In this document: positions 36,214 to 44,825 of the stretch, piece after piece
Layout: the number at the start of each line of letters is the position of its first letter
How positions within the stretch are numbered: position 1 is the first letter of the stretch
Assembly (NCBI GenBank): GCA_016720745.1
Contig: JADKKA010000018.1
Span: 310,001-374,000, forward strand
Source of the DNA: Chitinophagaceae bacterium
GTDB lineage: Bacteria > Bacteroidota > Bacteroidia > Chitinophagales > Chitinophagaceae
DNA: 64,000 nt
Direction of reading: 5' to 3'
The notes under the pieces: generated by a model
What the model was told of the DNA's origin: nothing
Database searches by the model: none
What the model saw: the letters and a program-made list of their open reading frames with translations, nothing else
Made by a program: the position numbers and the translations under genes

Positions 36214-36309
36214 ATGCTGCAAAAAATGAAACCAATGCGCACACTGTGTCTTTCCTGGTAGCTAACACTTCACCCGATCTGTATCTCTGTTAGTAATAAA
36301 ATATGAGCT

Positions 36310-36606
36310 TTATCTTTCAATTACTTTCCAAAATCCGCCTTCTTGCTTCACCAGATCAATCACCACATCCTTATACTTTTTGCTTCCCATCACAATAAGC
36401 TGAAAACTGGCACTGCCGCTTTCTTCTCCGTTCCTGCTGCTGATTTGTACGCTGCCAAGGGGAAACAATCCAAAACCCTGGATAGTCCCTATTTCTTCCC
36501 TTAATCTTTTATCGTTCTCCAGTTCATCAGTGGCAGCCCGGTATGCATCAGAATTTTTAAGCAGATACATAGTAACAGGTGCAATCACCAGAAATAGGAT
36601 CAGCAC
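36310..36606 (-). CDS. Coa1/Tim21-like small membrane protein (start uncertain)
   Basis: At least 98 residues. A transmembrane helix (VLILFLVIAPVTMYLL) is followed by a small alpha/beta domain with SDAYRAATDELENDKRLREEIG, the pattern of cytochrome-oxidase-assembly Coa1-like domains in bacteria. The only start in frame is a GTG (36606) inside the membrane helix. Upstream the frame remains open as QKQDTKGKENHLGYGIGI without a start. The real start has probably been lost by an indel, or the gene is fused to the small ORF 36606-36821. Confidence 0.5.
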   Translation of the reverse strand: MLILFLVIAPVTMYLLKNSDAYRAATDELENDKRLREEIGTIQGFGLFPLGSVQISSRNGEESGSASFQLIVMGSKKYKDVVIDLVKQEGGFWKVIER

Positions 36607-36821
36607 TACAATGCCAATCCCATAACCCAGATGGTTTTCTTTCCCTTTTGTATCCTGCTTTTGCGCAGGTCAAACCAGTACGAGAGCAGGGCCATGATCA
36701 GAACGATCCAGCCCAGGATCCGGCTTTCCCAGAAAAAATAAACAGGAATCAGCCGGCTGCTGATGCCATAAGCCAGTAAAAGAATGCCGGAGAACAGGAT
36801 GAATTTGCTGCGGGTGGACAT
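36606..36821 (-). CDS. Small two-helix membrane protein
   Basis: A 71-residue ORF with two hydrophobic helices (residues 7-30 and 35-50), a basic loop and no known domain. Its last ~12 codons overlap the open upstream part of the Coa1-like frame. One indel near 36640 would join the two into a three-helix protein. The stop and the GTG of the next ORF share one base. Confidence 0.45.
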   Translation of the reverse strand: MSTRSKFILFSGILLLAYGISSRLIPVYFFWESRILGWIVLIMALLSYWFDLRKSRIQKGKKTIWVMGLAL

Positions 36822-36879
36822 GGGGTGGTTTGTAATTGAATACTAAGGTATATGTAAATCAGCTCTGGTATAAAACAAT

Positions 36880-37230
36880 TCATAACCCGTAAATCCGGAT
36901 TATTTCTTCAAGTGACCTGCCATGTGCATCATAAACAAGGGTAAGGTTGAAGGCAAAAGGAGGCTTGACAAGCTTTTCATACAAATCGGGGTCAGAAGAA
37001 TACCTTTTGAGCAATTCATCAACAAATTTCCAAAAGCCTGGGATATCTTCTTCAATGTGGGTTATTTTCCCGGCGAGTGTATAAATATCGAGGCAGCAAT
37101 CATCTACAGTGAGTCGGTCTAATTTATAAGCAAGGATACATTCAATTGCTGACCACTCAACAGCAATATTTTTCGGATTGCTTTTTATTGTAAACCCAAG
37201 CGAATTATAGGAGAAGTAGTTTTCGGTCAC
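36880..37230 (-). CDS. Hypothetical protein, AT-rich region
   Basis: A 116-residue acidic soluble protein starting MTENYFSYNSLGFTIKSN, with no signal peptide. The core VEWSAIECILAYKLDRLTVDDCCLDIY is a sheet-helix pattern seen in small cytoplasmic proteins of the kind often found as orphan immunity-like proteins. I cannot assign a family. Base composition is more AT-rich than most of the window and continues so into the next gene, which may point to recent acquisition. Confidence 0.5.
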   Translation of the reverse strand: MTENYFSYNSLGFTIKSNPKNIAVEWSAIECILAYKLDRLTVDDCCLDIYTLAGKITHIEEDIPGFWKFVDELLKRYSSDPDLYEKLVKPPFAFNLTLVYDAHGRSLEEIIRIYGL

Positions 37231-37467
37231 ACAGCTATCTATTACTGATTAAAGTTAGAATTATATTTTTATTCTAAAATTTTCCATAGTAATAATGCTT
37301 ACTCAGCTTTTTTGTTTTAATAATCGAGAGGAGATTTTAAAAATACAATCTGGTGTAATGGTAATAAATCCGGATTCGGAGGATCGTCTTTCTTGGATGT
37401 TTATTTTTTTTTCCGTTCAGTAATTTTAACATCTCCGGCTTCAATCATCAAGTATCTTTAAAGTAAG

Positions 37468-38004
37468 ATGTACATCAGGAAGGCAAATACAACTATTTTC
37501 ATTCTGGTTTTCTTTTTGTTAAGTTCATGCCATAGAAAATCTCTTGAAAAGGACTCTCAAAATGGGAAACTAATATTTTTATCTAAAGATTCTACTTTCA
37601 ATACTTCAAAAGCAATTTCTGTGCTTTTTAATTCCAAAAGTTTCGACTGCGAAATGGTTGGTTATGGGGCTATAACCAGTATTCAATATAAGAGTTATTT
37701 ATGGCTCGTTCAATATGCTAATTACAATGATATCTATAAACTTTTGAAAAGTAATTTAGCCCATCCTATGACTTATGGCTTTAAACTACTAGTTAATAGA
37801 AATCCTGCTGAGGCTAAAAAATGGCTTAAAGAGAACATTAAAAACAGCTCTCCTGTGAATTTATATTGTGGATGTGAAATGATCAACTGTCAACTAAATA
37901 TGACTTGGTTAAATGAGATCAGACCCAATCTTAGTAGCGATGAGTTAAAATATTTTGAACAAAAAATTGTAAAAGGAAAGAAACAGGATAATTTGTGCCT
38001 ATAA
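37468..38004 (+). CDS. AT-rich lipoprotein of unknown function
   Basis: A 178-residue lipoprotein. The N-terminal hydrophobic stretch ends in lipobox LLSSC (Cys21). The mature part has no domain I recognise; it contains several Cys residues, including a CGCEMINC segment near residue 133. Codon usage is visibly AT-richer than in the following gene. A -7-like TATCTTTA lies at 37453-37460, 15 bases before the ATG. Upstream sequence 37231-37450 is AT-rich and without a gene I can support. Confidence 0.6.
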   Translation: MYIRKANTTIFILVFFLLSSCHRKSLEKDSQNGKLIFLSKDSTFNTSKAISVLFNSKSFDCEMVGYGAITSIQYKSYLWLVQYANYNDIYKLLKSNLAHPMTYGFKLLVNRNPAEAKKWLKENIKNSSPVNLYCGCEMINCQLNMTWLNEIRPNLSSDELKYFEQKIVKGKKQDNLCL

Positions 38005-38016
38005 ATGGTCATCACA

Positions 38017-40074
38017 ATGAGAAGCAATTACCTGTGTCTCCTTCTTTTATTTTTTGTTATCAAAGCATCCGCACAGATCAATCCCGATCGCATCAACATC
38101 GCCCGCGATTCCTTCGGTGTACCGCATATTTTCGCTCCCACCGATCCGGAAGTGGCTTATGGAATCGCCTGGGCCCATGCCGAGGATGATTTTGAAACCC
38201 TGCAAATGGTGGTACTGAGTGGCAAGGCCAAACTGGGGACCGGTCTCGGCCGCAAAGGAGCCGAGGCCGATTATGTAATCCAGCTCCTGCGCTGTCGCCA
38301 AACCGTGGATGAACAATGGCATACCCTGAGTCCGGATTTTCTGGAACTGATCAAAGGGTATGTGGCCGGCTTAAATGCCTATGCCAAAGCCAATCCTTCC
38401 AAAGTCAAATACAAAAAAGCATTTCCCTTTAATGAAAAGGAATATATGACGGCCGTGGTTTTTTCCGTCAGTCTATTTTGTGGTGTGGATGCTATCCTGC
38501 CGCAAATTCTGGGTGGTAAAGTAGCCACACTCCCTGGATTTAATACCGATGGATCCAATGCCTTTGCCATGAATTCGGTAAAGACTACAACCGGTGAATC
38601 CTTTCTGGCTATCAATGCCCACCAGCCGAATACCGGTCCGGTTGCCTTCTATGAAGCCCACCTGCAAAGCGAACAGGGATGGAATATGCTTGGCGGACTC
38701 TTCCCCGGCGGTTGCCTGATTTTCCATGGCACCAACGAAAACCTGGGCTGGGCACATACCGTGAACTACCAGGATAAGATAGATCTATTTCAACTTAAAA
38801 TGAATCCCGCCAATAAAAACCAGTACGAGTTCGACGGACAATGGATCACTCTGGAAGAGAATAAAGCAAGACTGAAAGTAAAAGGCATCCCTATACGCAT
38901 TGGTAAAAAAATCTGGTGGAGTAAATATGGTCCAACCCTCAAGACAAAGAACGGCACATTCTCCCTCCGTGTTCCTGCATTGATGGATATCAAGGCCCTG
39001 GAACAATGGTACCGGATGAATAAAGCAAAAAACTTTACCGAGTTCTACAGTGCCCTGCGCATGACTTCCCTGCCCATGTTCAATATTACCTATGCCGATC
39101 GATACGATACGATCTTCTATATCAGCAATGGAAAAATGCCCCGCCGGAATCCCGATACCAGCTTCCACTGGAAGAGCACCCTTCCGGGGAATACCAGCAA
39201 AACCTTATGGACGGAATTTAAAACCGTGAACGAACTCCCACAATATATCAATCCGCCCTCGGGTTATTTATTCAATACCAATCATTCTCCCTTTCTGGCT
39301 ACTGATCCAAAATATAACCTGAGTCCCAAAAGTTATGATCTCAACGATGGTTATGAAACCTATCATAATAACCGCAGCCAGCGGGTAACCGAACTGATCA
39401 ATGGAGATAAAGTAGATTATGCACAATTCAAAAAGATCAAGTTTGACCAGCAATTGCCGCAACAATTAAAATATATCTATGGTATCGACAGCATGCTGAA
39501 CCTGGATACGGCAGATTTATCTACCAGTCCGGGTATGTGGACCCTGATCCGGAATTTCAGATCCTGGGATCGCAAAGCAACTGCCGATAGCAAGGGCGCC
39601 GGCATTTTTATGCTGATGTATTTTTATCTCGCAGATAAATTAAAAGGGAGTCCGCCCAGACAAATTACCCGGTATGAAGCCATTGGCACTTACCAGTATG
39701 TTTATGATTATACGATGAAACATTTCGGGAAAACTGATCTCACCCTCGGTGATATCCAGAAACTGGTGCGGGGTGATGATGCAAAACCAGCCTGGGGTTT
39801 TCCGGATGTACTCACGCCCTCTTTCTCCGAACCCTGGACCAATGGCATGCGCAAGGTAACGGGCGGGGATGCCTATATCTGTTTTGTAAGGTATCAAAAG
39901 GATGGCAACCTTCCCTTGATTGAATCCGTCAATACATTCGGCGCCTCTATGGATCCGGCCTCCCCACATTTTAAAGATCAGATGGGGATGTTCCAGGCGC
40001 AACAGACGAAAAGGATGACGCTGGATAAAGGGGAAGTGATGCGGAAGGCAGAAAGGGTTTATCACCCAAAGTGA
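38017..40074 (+). CDS. Penicillin acylase-family N-terminal nucleophile hydrolase
   Basis: A 685-residue secreted amidase precursor of the penicillin/AHL acylase family. It has a signal peptide (to KASAQ) and an alpha-chain opening INIARDSFGVPHIFAPTDPEVAYGIAWAHAEDD. Maturation would cut before the nucleophile Ser in DGSNAFAM, giving a new N-terminal Ser; the family usually has GSN(A/N)W at this point. The Asn and His-rich segments further on (INAHQPNTGP, GGLFPGGCLIFHGTNENLGWAHT) also fit. The substrate could be a beta-lactam, N-acyl homoserine lactone or other amide. The start at 38017 gives the signal peptide; 38005 directly abuts the previous stop. Confidence 0.85.
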   Translation: MRSNYLCLLLLFFVIKASAQINPDRINIARDSFGVPHIFAPTDPEVAYGIAWAHAEDDFETLQMVVLSGKAKLGTGLGRKGAEADYVIQLLRCRQTVDEQWHTLSPDFLELIKGYVAGLNAYAKANPSKVKYKKAFPFNEKEYMTAVVFSVSLFCGVDAILPQILGGKVATLPGFNTDGSNAFAMNSVKTTTGESFLAINAHQPNTGPVAFYEAHLQSEQGWNMLGGLFPGGCLIFHGTNENLGWAHTVNYQDKIDLFQLKMNPANKNQYEFDGQWITLEENKARLKVKGIPIRIGKKIWWSKYGPTLKTKNGTFSLRVPALMDIKALEQWYRMNKAKNFTEFYSALRMTSLPMFNITYADRYDTIFYISNGKMPRRNPDTSFHWKSTLPGNTSKTLWTEFKTVNELPQYINPPSGYLFNTNHSPFLATDPKYNLSPKSYDLNDGYETYHNNRSQRVTELINGDKVDYAQFKKIKFDQQLPQQLKYIYGIDSMLNLDTADLSTSPGMWTLIRNFRSWDRKATADSKGAGIFMLMYFYLADKLKGSPPRQITRYEAIGTYQYVYDYTMKHFGKTDLTLGDIQKLVRGDDAKPAWGFPDVLTPSFSEPWTNGMRKVTGGDAYICFVRYQKDGNLPLIESVNTFGASMDPASPHFKDQMGMFQAQQTKRMTLDKGEVMRKAERVYHPK

Positions 40075-40119
40075 AATACGAAGGCCGAAGTTCGAAGGAC
40101 GAAGTGGCTAAACCAGAAT

Positions 40120-40195
40120 CTATCTTTGCGCCCTGGCGTCATTGCGGTTAAGTCTCTCTCTGCGAAACCTCTGCGCTCTCACTTCTCTGCGGTTA
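40120..40195. repeat. Dispersed repeat R3, right arm only
   Basis: TCTCTCTGCGAAACCTCTGC and CTTCTCTGCGG at 40152-40195 match the right arms of R1 and R2. The preceding TATCTTTGCGCCC and GCGGTTAA segment belongs to a related common repeat. No matching left arm is present. Confidence 0.6.
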
Positions 40196-40228
40196 ATAAC
40201 CTATATTCGTTCACCATAAAAACACCCC

Positions 40229-40954
40229 ATGCAAAAATTCATCCTCAGTATTTTTTGTTCCATTTTTAGCCTCTTACTGCTGGCCCAGCAACCCAAGAGC
40301 AATCTCACCATTTCCAGCACCAGCAACAACAATATCCGTATCACCCTGAATGGTTATAAATATACCCTGCAGGATCGCAGCACCACTTTCCAGGCCCTGC
40401 AACCCGGTAATTATCCGCTGGTGATTTTCCAATGGAAAAATTCCTGGAGAGGCGGTGGTCAATATGAAAAAGTATATGATGCCAATATCCGGTTGAATCC
40501 CGGGAAACATCTCGAAATAACCGTGATGCGCTTTGGTAAAACCAGCTGGGATGAAGGCAATATTGAAACTGATAACTGGGCTGATCGTACGAATAACCCT
40601 TACCCCGATGATGATAACCGCAACCGAGATCGCGACCGGGATAACAGAAACGTTGAACCAACGATTTACAAAACAGATGCTACTCAGTTTGCCATTATCA
40701 AAAGAGCTGTGAACAACGAAACCTTTGATGATGATAAACTCAGAATGGCCAAAGTGAGTATGAAAGAAGCATCACTGAGCATCAATCAGATCAAAGAGCT
40801 GTTGAATTTGTTTATTTCAGATGACAGAAAACTGGAACTCGCCAAATTCGCATATGATAAATGCTGGGAGAAGAACCTTTATTTCAGTCTGTCTGAAGCA
40901 CTGACATTCAGTTCGAATAAAAAAGCGTTGATTGATTTTATAGCGGGGAAGTAA
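40229..40954 (+). CDS. DUF4476-domain secreted protein
   Basis: A 241-residue protein with a signal peptide (to LLLAQ). An N-terminal beta-rich domain (residues 22-110) is followed by a low-complexity Asp/Asn/Arg linker (DDDNRNRDRDRDNRN). The C-terminal helical DUF4476 domain has the typical FAIIKRAVNNETFDDDKLRMAK and LSINQIKELLNLF segments. Such proteins are common in Bacteroidota and have no known reaction. It is monocistronic and flanked on both sides by R-family repeats. Confidence 0.82.
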   Translation: MQKFILSIFCSIFSLLLLAQQPKSNLTISSTSNNNIRITLNGYKYTLQDRSTTFQALQPGNYPLVIFQWKNSWRGGGQYEKVYDANIRLNPGKHLEITVMRFGKTSWDEGNIETDNWADRTNNPYPDDDNRNRDRDRDNRNVEPTIYKTDATQFAIIKRAVNNETFDDDKLRMAKVSMKEASLSINQIKELLNLFISDDRKLELAKFAYDKCWEKNLYFSLSEALTFSSNKKALIDFIAGK

Positions 40955-40957
40955 ATG

Positions 40958-41084
40958 TTCACCGCGGAGAACAAGAGAAACTAGAGGTTACGCAGCGTTT
41001 CTGTTCGATAACTGATTTTTCCTGACAGTTTTTTGTTTATCCCTCTGCGAAAACTCTGTGAACTCCTGTTCTCTGCGGTTAACT
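40958..41084. repeat. Dispersed inverted repeat R4 (ACCGCAGAG family)
   Basis: The left arm (40958-41001, TTCACCGCGGAGAA and GGTTACGCAG) and the right arm (41041-41084, CTCTGCGAAAACTC and TTCTCTGCGGTT) are about 40 bases apart. It lies directly upstream of the helicase promoter. Confidence 0.7.
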
Positions 41085-41094
41085 CCCCAATTCG

Positions 41095-41102
41095 TAACTT
41101 GC
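41095..41102 (+). promoter_or_regulatory. -7 box of the helicase gene
   Basis: TAACTTGC followed by GCCC; it starts exactly 12 bases before the ATG at 41107, the same distance as for the first CHAT gene. The transcript would be leaderless or nearly so. Confidence 0.5.
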
Positions 41103-41106
41103 GCCC

Positions 41107-43470
41107 ATGATGGATTATTTGCAGGGACTGAACGAGCGGCAGCGGGAAGCCGTACTCCATAAAGACGGACCAATCATGATCGTAGCGGGGGCCGGTAGCG
41201 GCAAAACCAAGGTACTCACCACCCGCATTATCCACCTGATGGCCGGTGGAGTGGACGCTTTCAATATTCTCGCCCTCACTTTTACTAATAAGGCCGCAAA
41301 AGAAATGAAAGAGCGGGTGGAACATATCCTCGGCAACGGGGAAGCCCGTAATTTATATATCGGTACTTTCCACTCCGTCTTTGCCCGCATCCTGCGTTTT
41401 GAAGCAGATAAGATCGGTTACCCCCGCAGCTTTACTATCTATGATACCGATGATGCCAAATCAGTTGTGAAGACTGTCATCAACGAACTCAACCTCGACG
41501 ATAAACACTATAAGCCCAATATTGTCTATAACCGGATTTCTTCTGCGAAGAATGCCCTGGTGGGCCCTTCAGAATACCGAAACGATTATGGGTTGCAGCA
41601 GGAAGACATGCGGGCCAACCGTCCGGCCATCGGACAGATCTATGATGCCTATGTGAAGCGCTGCTTCAAAAACGGCGCCATGGATTTCGATGATCTGCTG
41701 TTGAAGTTTTATGAATTGCTGAAGAATGTCCCCGAGGCCCTGGCCAAATACCAACACAAGTTCAAATACATCCTGATTGATGAGTACCAGGATACCAACC
41801 CCGCCCAGTATGAAGTGATCAAACTCCTGGGCGCCATGCACGAGAATGTATGCGTGGTGGGTGACGATGCCCAGAGTATCTATTCTTTCCGCGGGGCCAC
41901 CATCCAGAATATCTTACAGTTCCGCAAAGATTATGATGATGTGAAAATGGTGAAGCTGGAACAGAATTACCGCAGCACCAAGAGCATCCTGCATGTGGCG
42001 AATGAAGTGATCAAGAATAACAAGGGGCAGATCGAGAAAGTCCTCTTTACCGAGAATAAGGAAGGAGAGAAGATCAAGCTGATCCGCACGATGACGGATA
42101 ATGACGAAGGAAAATTTGTGGCCGACAGTATCCAGGAACAAAAACTCCGCAATCATTACAGCAATAAGGATTTTGCCATCCTCTACCGCACCAATGCTCA
42201 GAGCCGGGCTTTTGAGGAATCCCTCCGCCGCATGGGCATTGCCTATACCATTTATGGAGGCATCAGTTTCTACCAGCGCAAGGAAATCAAGGACCTGGTG
42301 GCTTATTTGCGGATTATTGTCAACTCCAGAGATGAGGAAGCACTGAAACGAATCATCAATTATCCGGCAAGGGGTATTGGCAAAACCACAGTAGACAAAC
42401 TGGTCCTGGTGGCCAATGAGCAAAATATTTCCATGTGGGATGTGCTGTGCAATGCGGCGATGCATGGTTTCAAAGCAGGCACATTATCATCCATTGATGA
42501 GTTTGTAATCATGATCAAGAGCTTTGCCAGTATGCTCACCAAACAGAATGCCTATGAAGTGGCATTTCATGTAGGCAAGCAAACCAATCTGGTAAAGGAA
42601 CTCTTCAATGATAAAAGTACGGAAGGGGTGCAGCGGTATGAGAATATCCAGGAATTACTGAACTCTATCAAGGAATGGACGGAGAGTCCGGATAATGAAG
42701 ACGGTGAATTGGTGGACAAGGGACTGGCTTCTTATTTACAACAGATCACATTACTCACGGATGCGGATGAAAAAGATCCCAATGCGGATACGGTGAAGCT
42801 GATGACCATCCATGCGGCCAAGGGGCTGGAGTTTGGTTGTGTGTTTGCGGCCGGACTGGAGGAAATGCTTTTCCCCAATGCCATGGCCATCAATACCCGG
42901 GAAGAGCTGGAAGAAGAAAGAAGATTATTTTATGTGGTGGTGACCCGTGCCAAGCAAAGGTTATGGATCACTTATGCCAATACCCGTTATCGTTTTGGTC
43001 AGCTGGTGCAGAATGAACCAAGCCGCTTTATCGAAGAGATTCCTGAAGATTATCTCGACCGCAGTTTTGCCGGAGGCGGATTGAAGAATCAGTCGGGCAG
43101 CAAATGGGGCGGAGGCAGTGGATTTGACAGAATGAAAGGATGGGGAAATAATTCAAATAATGATGTGCGGGATGCAGAGAAAAAATATGGTCCGGCACCT
43201 GGTAAAAAACCGGCGGGCTCCACACCATCCTATCTCGCTCCGAAAACAACAATAGCAAAAGTCATAGAGCATACGCCCTCTGCTGATTTTGTAGCCAGTG
43301 ATACTTCCAACTTACAAGCCGGACAAAAAGTAGAACACCAGAAATTTGGTTTCGGGGAAGTGATGAAAATGGAAGGGGCAGCGCATAATCCAATCGCAAC
43401 TGTGAAATTTGAACACAATGGCGAGAAGAAGATCATGCTGAATTATGCGAAGCTGCGGATACTGGAATAA
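41107..43470 (+). CDS. pcrA: UvrD/PcrA-type ATP-dependent DNA helicase
   Basis: A 787-residue superfamily 1A helicase. Motifs in order: Q-motif region LNERQREAV, Walker A GAGSGKT (motif I), TFTNKAAKEMKER (Ia), Walker B DEYQDTN (II), GDDAQSIYSFRGA (III), LEQNYRS (IV), MTIHAAKGLEF (V) and VVTRAKQRL (VI). The C-terminal extension ends in a small barrel domain (GQKVEHQKFGFGEVMKMEG) seen in PcrA/UvrD, where it contacts RNA polymerase. It acts in nucleotide excision repair and in clearing replication and transcription conflicts. Length and motifs are complete, with no frameshift. Confidence 0.92.
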   Translation: MMDYLQGLNERQREAVLHKDGPIMIVAGAGSGKTKVLTTRIIHLMAGGVDAFNILALTFTNKAAKEMKERVEHILGNGEARNLYIGTFHSVFARILRFEADKIGYPRSFTIYDTDDAKSVVKTVINELNLDDKHYKPNIVYNRISSAKNALVGPSEYRNDYGLQQEDMRANRPAIGQIYDAYVKRCFKNGAMDFDDLLLKFYELLKNVPEALAKYQHKFKYILIDEYQDTNPAQYEVIKLLGAMHENVCVVGDDAQSIYSFRGATIQNILQFRKDYDDVKMVKLEQNYRSTKSILHVANEVIKNNKGQIEKVLFTENKEGEKIKLIRTMTDNDEGKFVADSIQEQKLRNHYSNKDFAILYRTNAQSRAFEESLRRMGIAYTIYGGISFYQRKEIKDLVAYLRIIVNSRDEEALKRIINYPARGIGKTTVDKLVLVANEQNISMWDVLCNAAMHGFKAGTLSSIDEFVIMIKSFASMLTKQNAYEVAFHVGKQTNLVKELFNDKSTEGVQRYENIQELLNSIKEWTESPDNEDGELVDKGLASYLQQITLLTDADEKDPNADTVKLMTIHAAKGLEFGCVFAAGLEEMLFPNAMAINTREELEEERRLFYVVVTRAKQRLWITYANTRYRFGQLVQNEPSRFIEEIPEDYLDRSFAGGGLKNQSGSKWGGGSGFDRMKGWGNNSNNDVRDAEKKYGPAPGKKPAGSTPSYLAPKTTIAKVIEHTPSADFVASDTSNLQAGQKVEHQKFGFGEVMKMEGAAHNPIATVKFEHNGEKKIMLNYAKLRILE

Positions 43471-43514
43471 AGCTGTTCCATTACTGAATTAACAATTTAC
43501 TATCAGTAACCCTT

Positions 43515-43522
43515 CTAAATTT
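43515..43522 (+). promoter_or_regulatory. -7 box TAAATTTG upstream of lysozyme gene
   Basis: An exact TAnnTTTG match 38 bases before the ATG at 43560. It argues against the TTG at 43521 as a start codon, because that codon lies inside the promoter. Confidence 0.55.
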
Positions 43523-43559
43523 GTCAGGGAATACGAACAGTATTCCACCGCCAACATTT

Positions 43560-44333
43560 ATGCTCTCCCGCCGCCAAAAAAAGCTCATCAGTAAAATTGC
43601 CATGTATGCCTTTCTGGCCACAGCCCTGGCCATCGGGGTTTCCTTGCTGTATAAAACCATCACCCGGCGCCGGCCGAGTTTTGTTCGCTACCCCGAATTC
43701 GGGATCAGCATGCCCGAGAGTTATTCCATACACGGGATCGATGTCTCCAAATATCAGCATAGCATTGCCTGGGAGGAAGTAAAAGCCATGAAGGTGAAGA
43801 ATATCCAGCTTGGGTTCGCTTTTATGAAAGCCACGGAAGGTATTGCCAATGATGACCCCAAGTTTAAAAGAAACTGGAAAAAGGCAAAGGATGCTGGTGT
43901 ATACCGGGGTGCCTATCATTTTCTTATCGGCTCCAAGGATGGGAAGATGCAGGCCGAACATTTTATTGACCGGGTAGAACTGGAGCCAGGCGACTTGCCA
44001 CCGGTACTGGATGTAGAGCAACTGAACGGTGCCACCAGCGACCAGTTAAGAAAAGAAGTCAAAAGATGGCTGGAAACGGCCGAGACCTATTATAATGTAA
44101 AGCCGATTATTTACACTTACGTTGATTTTTATAACCGGCACCTGGGATCCGAGTTCGACAATTATCCTTTATGGGTGGCCCACTACTATCAGCCCGTACA
44201 ACCCCGGATCAACCGGGGCTGGATTTTCTGGCAGCACAGCGACAGAGGAAGAGTGAATGGGATCAATGGTCCGGTTGACTTCAATGTCTTCAGTGGTGAC
44301 TCTCTGGATTTCAAATTACTCCTGATGCGCTGA
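43560..44333 (+). CDS. GH25 (Cpl-1-type) lysozyme, membrane-anchored
   Basis: A 257-residue protein with an N-terminal transmembrane anchor (about residues 12-35) and a glycoside hydrolase family 25 domain. HGIDVSKYQ carries the first catalytic Asp region, KATEGI the strand-3 motif, RGAYHFL and PPVLDVEQ the central acidic pair. IIYTYVDFYN, PLWVAHY and FWQHSD complete the barrel. It would cleave peptidoglycan from the periplasmic side, perhaps in cell-wall remodelling. The protein is full length. The ATG at 43560 is preferred on promoter grounds. Confidence 0.88.
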   Translation: MLSRRQKKLISKIAMYAFLATALAIGVSLLYKTITRRRPSFVRYPEFGISMPESYSIHGIDVSKYQHSIAWEEVKAMKVKNIQLGFAFMKATEGIANDDPKFKRNWKKAKDAGVYRGAYHFLIGSKDGKMQAEHFIDRVELEPGDLPPVLDVEQLNGATSDQLRKEVKRWLETAETYYNVKPIIYTYVDFYNRHLGSEFDNYPLWVAHYYQPVQPRINRGWIFWQHSDRGRVNGINGPVDFNVFSGDSLDFKLLLMR

Positions 44334-44443
44334 ACAAAGAAGGCGTATACCTGTTTATTAGCTTTTTAATATTGATGTGACGAATAACGAGGATGGAGTG
44401 AGATCATACTATTTGGAGTCTAGTCTAACTCTTAGATTATGTC

Positions 44444-44497
44444 ACCCCCGACGTTTGCAGTCGGGGTCTTTCGGAGCACACACCATATCACCGAAAG
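44444..44497. repeat. Double-hairpin intergenic element
   Basis: CCCCGAC/GTCGGGG (44446-44466, loop GTTTGCA) is followed directly by CTTTCGG/CCGAAAG (about 44468-44497). No T-run follows, so a terminator is unlikely; it looks like a repetitive palindromic unit. The flanks 44334-44542 hold no gene. Confidence 0.45.
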
Positions 44498-44542
44498 TTC
44501 CACTAACAGCTAATACCGTAACTTAACAGCAGAAACAATTGT

Positions 44543-44770
44543 ATGGAAAGAGGATGGGACCCCGAAGTGACCAGGTACCTGAAAAAAATCATCAACTCTA
44601 TCAGCTATGGATTATTATGGCTGATGACATTCGTAGGACTGGGCATGTACAAGGGACTGGCCTATGAATCAGGCTGGAAAGGCATCCTGTTTTATACCGT
44701 TATGGGGATTATATTTTTCCTGCTCATCCGCTTTCTCTATCTGACCTGGCGGGGCGGGTTTAAAAAATGA
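44543..44770 (+). CDS. Small two-helix membrane protein
   Basis: A 75-residue protein with a charged N-terminus (ERGWDPEVTRYLKKI), two transmembrane helices (about residues 22-36 and 46-64) and a short basic tail. I recall similar short proteins in Chitinophagaceae, but no function. It lies directly upstream of another small membrane protein, with an operator-like palindrome between the two. Confidence 0.6.
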   Translation: MERGWDPEVTRYLKKIINSISYGLLWLMTFVGLGMYKGLAYESGWKGILFYTVMGIIFFLLIRFLYLTWRGGFKK

Positions 44771-44772
44771 AA

Positions 44773-44819
44773 ATACCCGGTACCGGGTAGGGAGTTCCCC
44801 ACAAATTCATTTAACTTGA
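44773..44819 (+). promoter_or_regulatory. ATACCC-N6-GGGTAG operator and -7 box of VanZ-like gene
   Basis: ATACCC-GGTACC-GGGTAG (44773-44790) matches 11 of 12 motif positions, with a palindromic spacer too. The -7-like TAACTTGA (44812-44819) follows after 21 bases and starts 14 bases before the ATG at 44826. Same geometry as at the CHAT genes. Confidence 0.5.
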
Positions 44820-44825
44820 AACGGT

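Noticed and set aside
36003..36293. An open frame in the right long repeat
   Set aside because: Same reason as for the left copy; the shared part is repeat DNA without protein-like features.
44444..44497. Terminator after the lysozyme gene
   Set aside because: The two hairpins are stable but have no T-run on either strand and lie more than 100 bases beyond the stop, so I list them as a repeat element.
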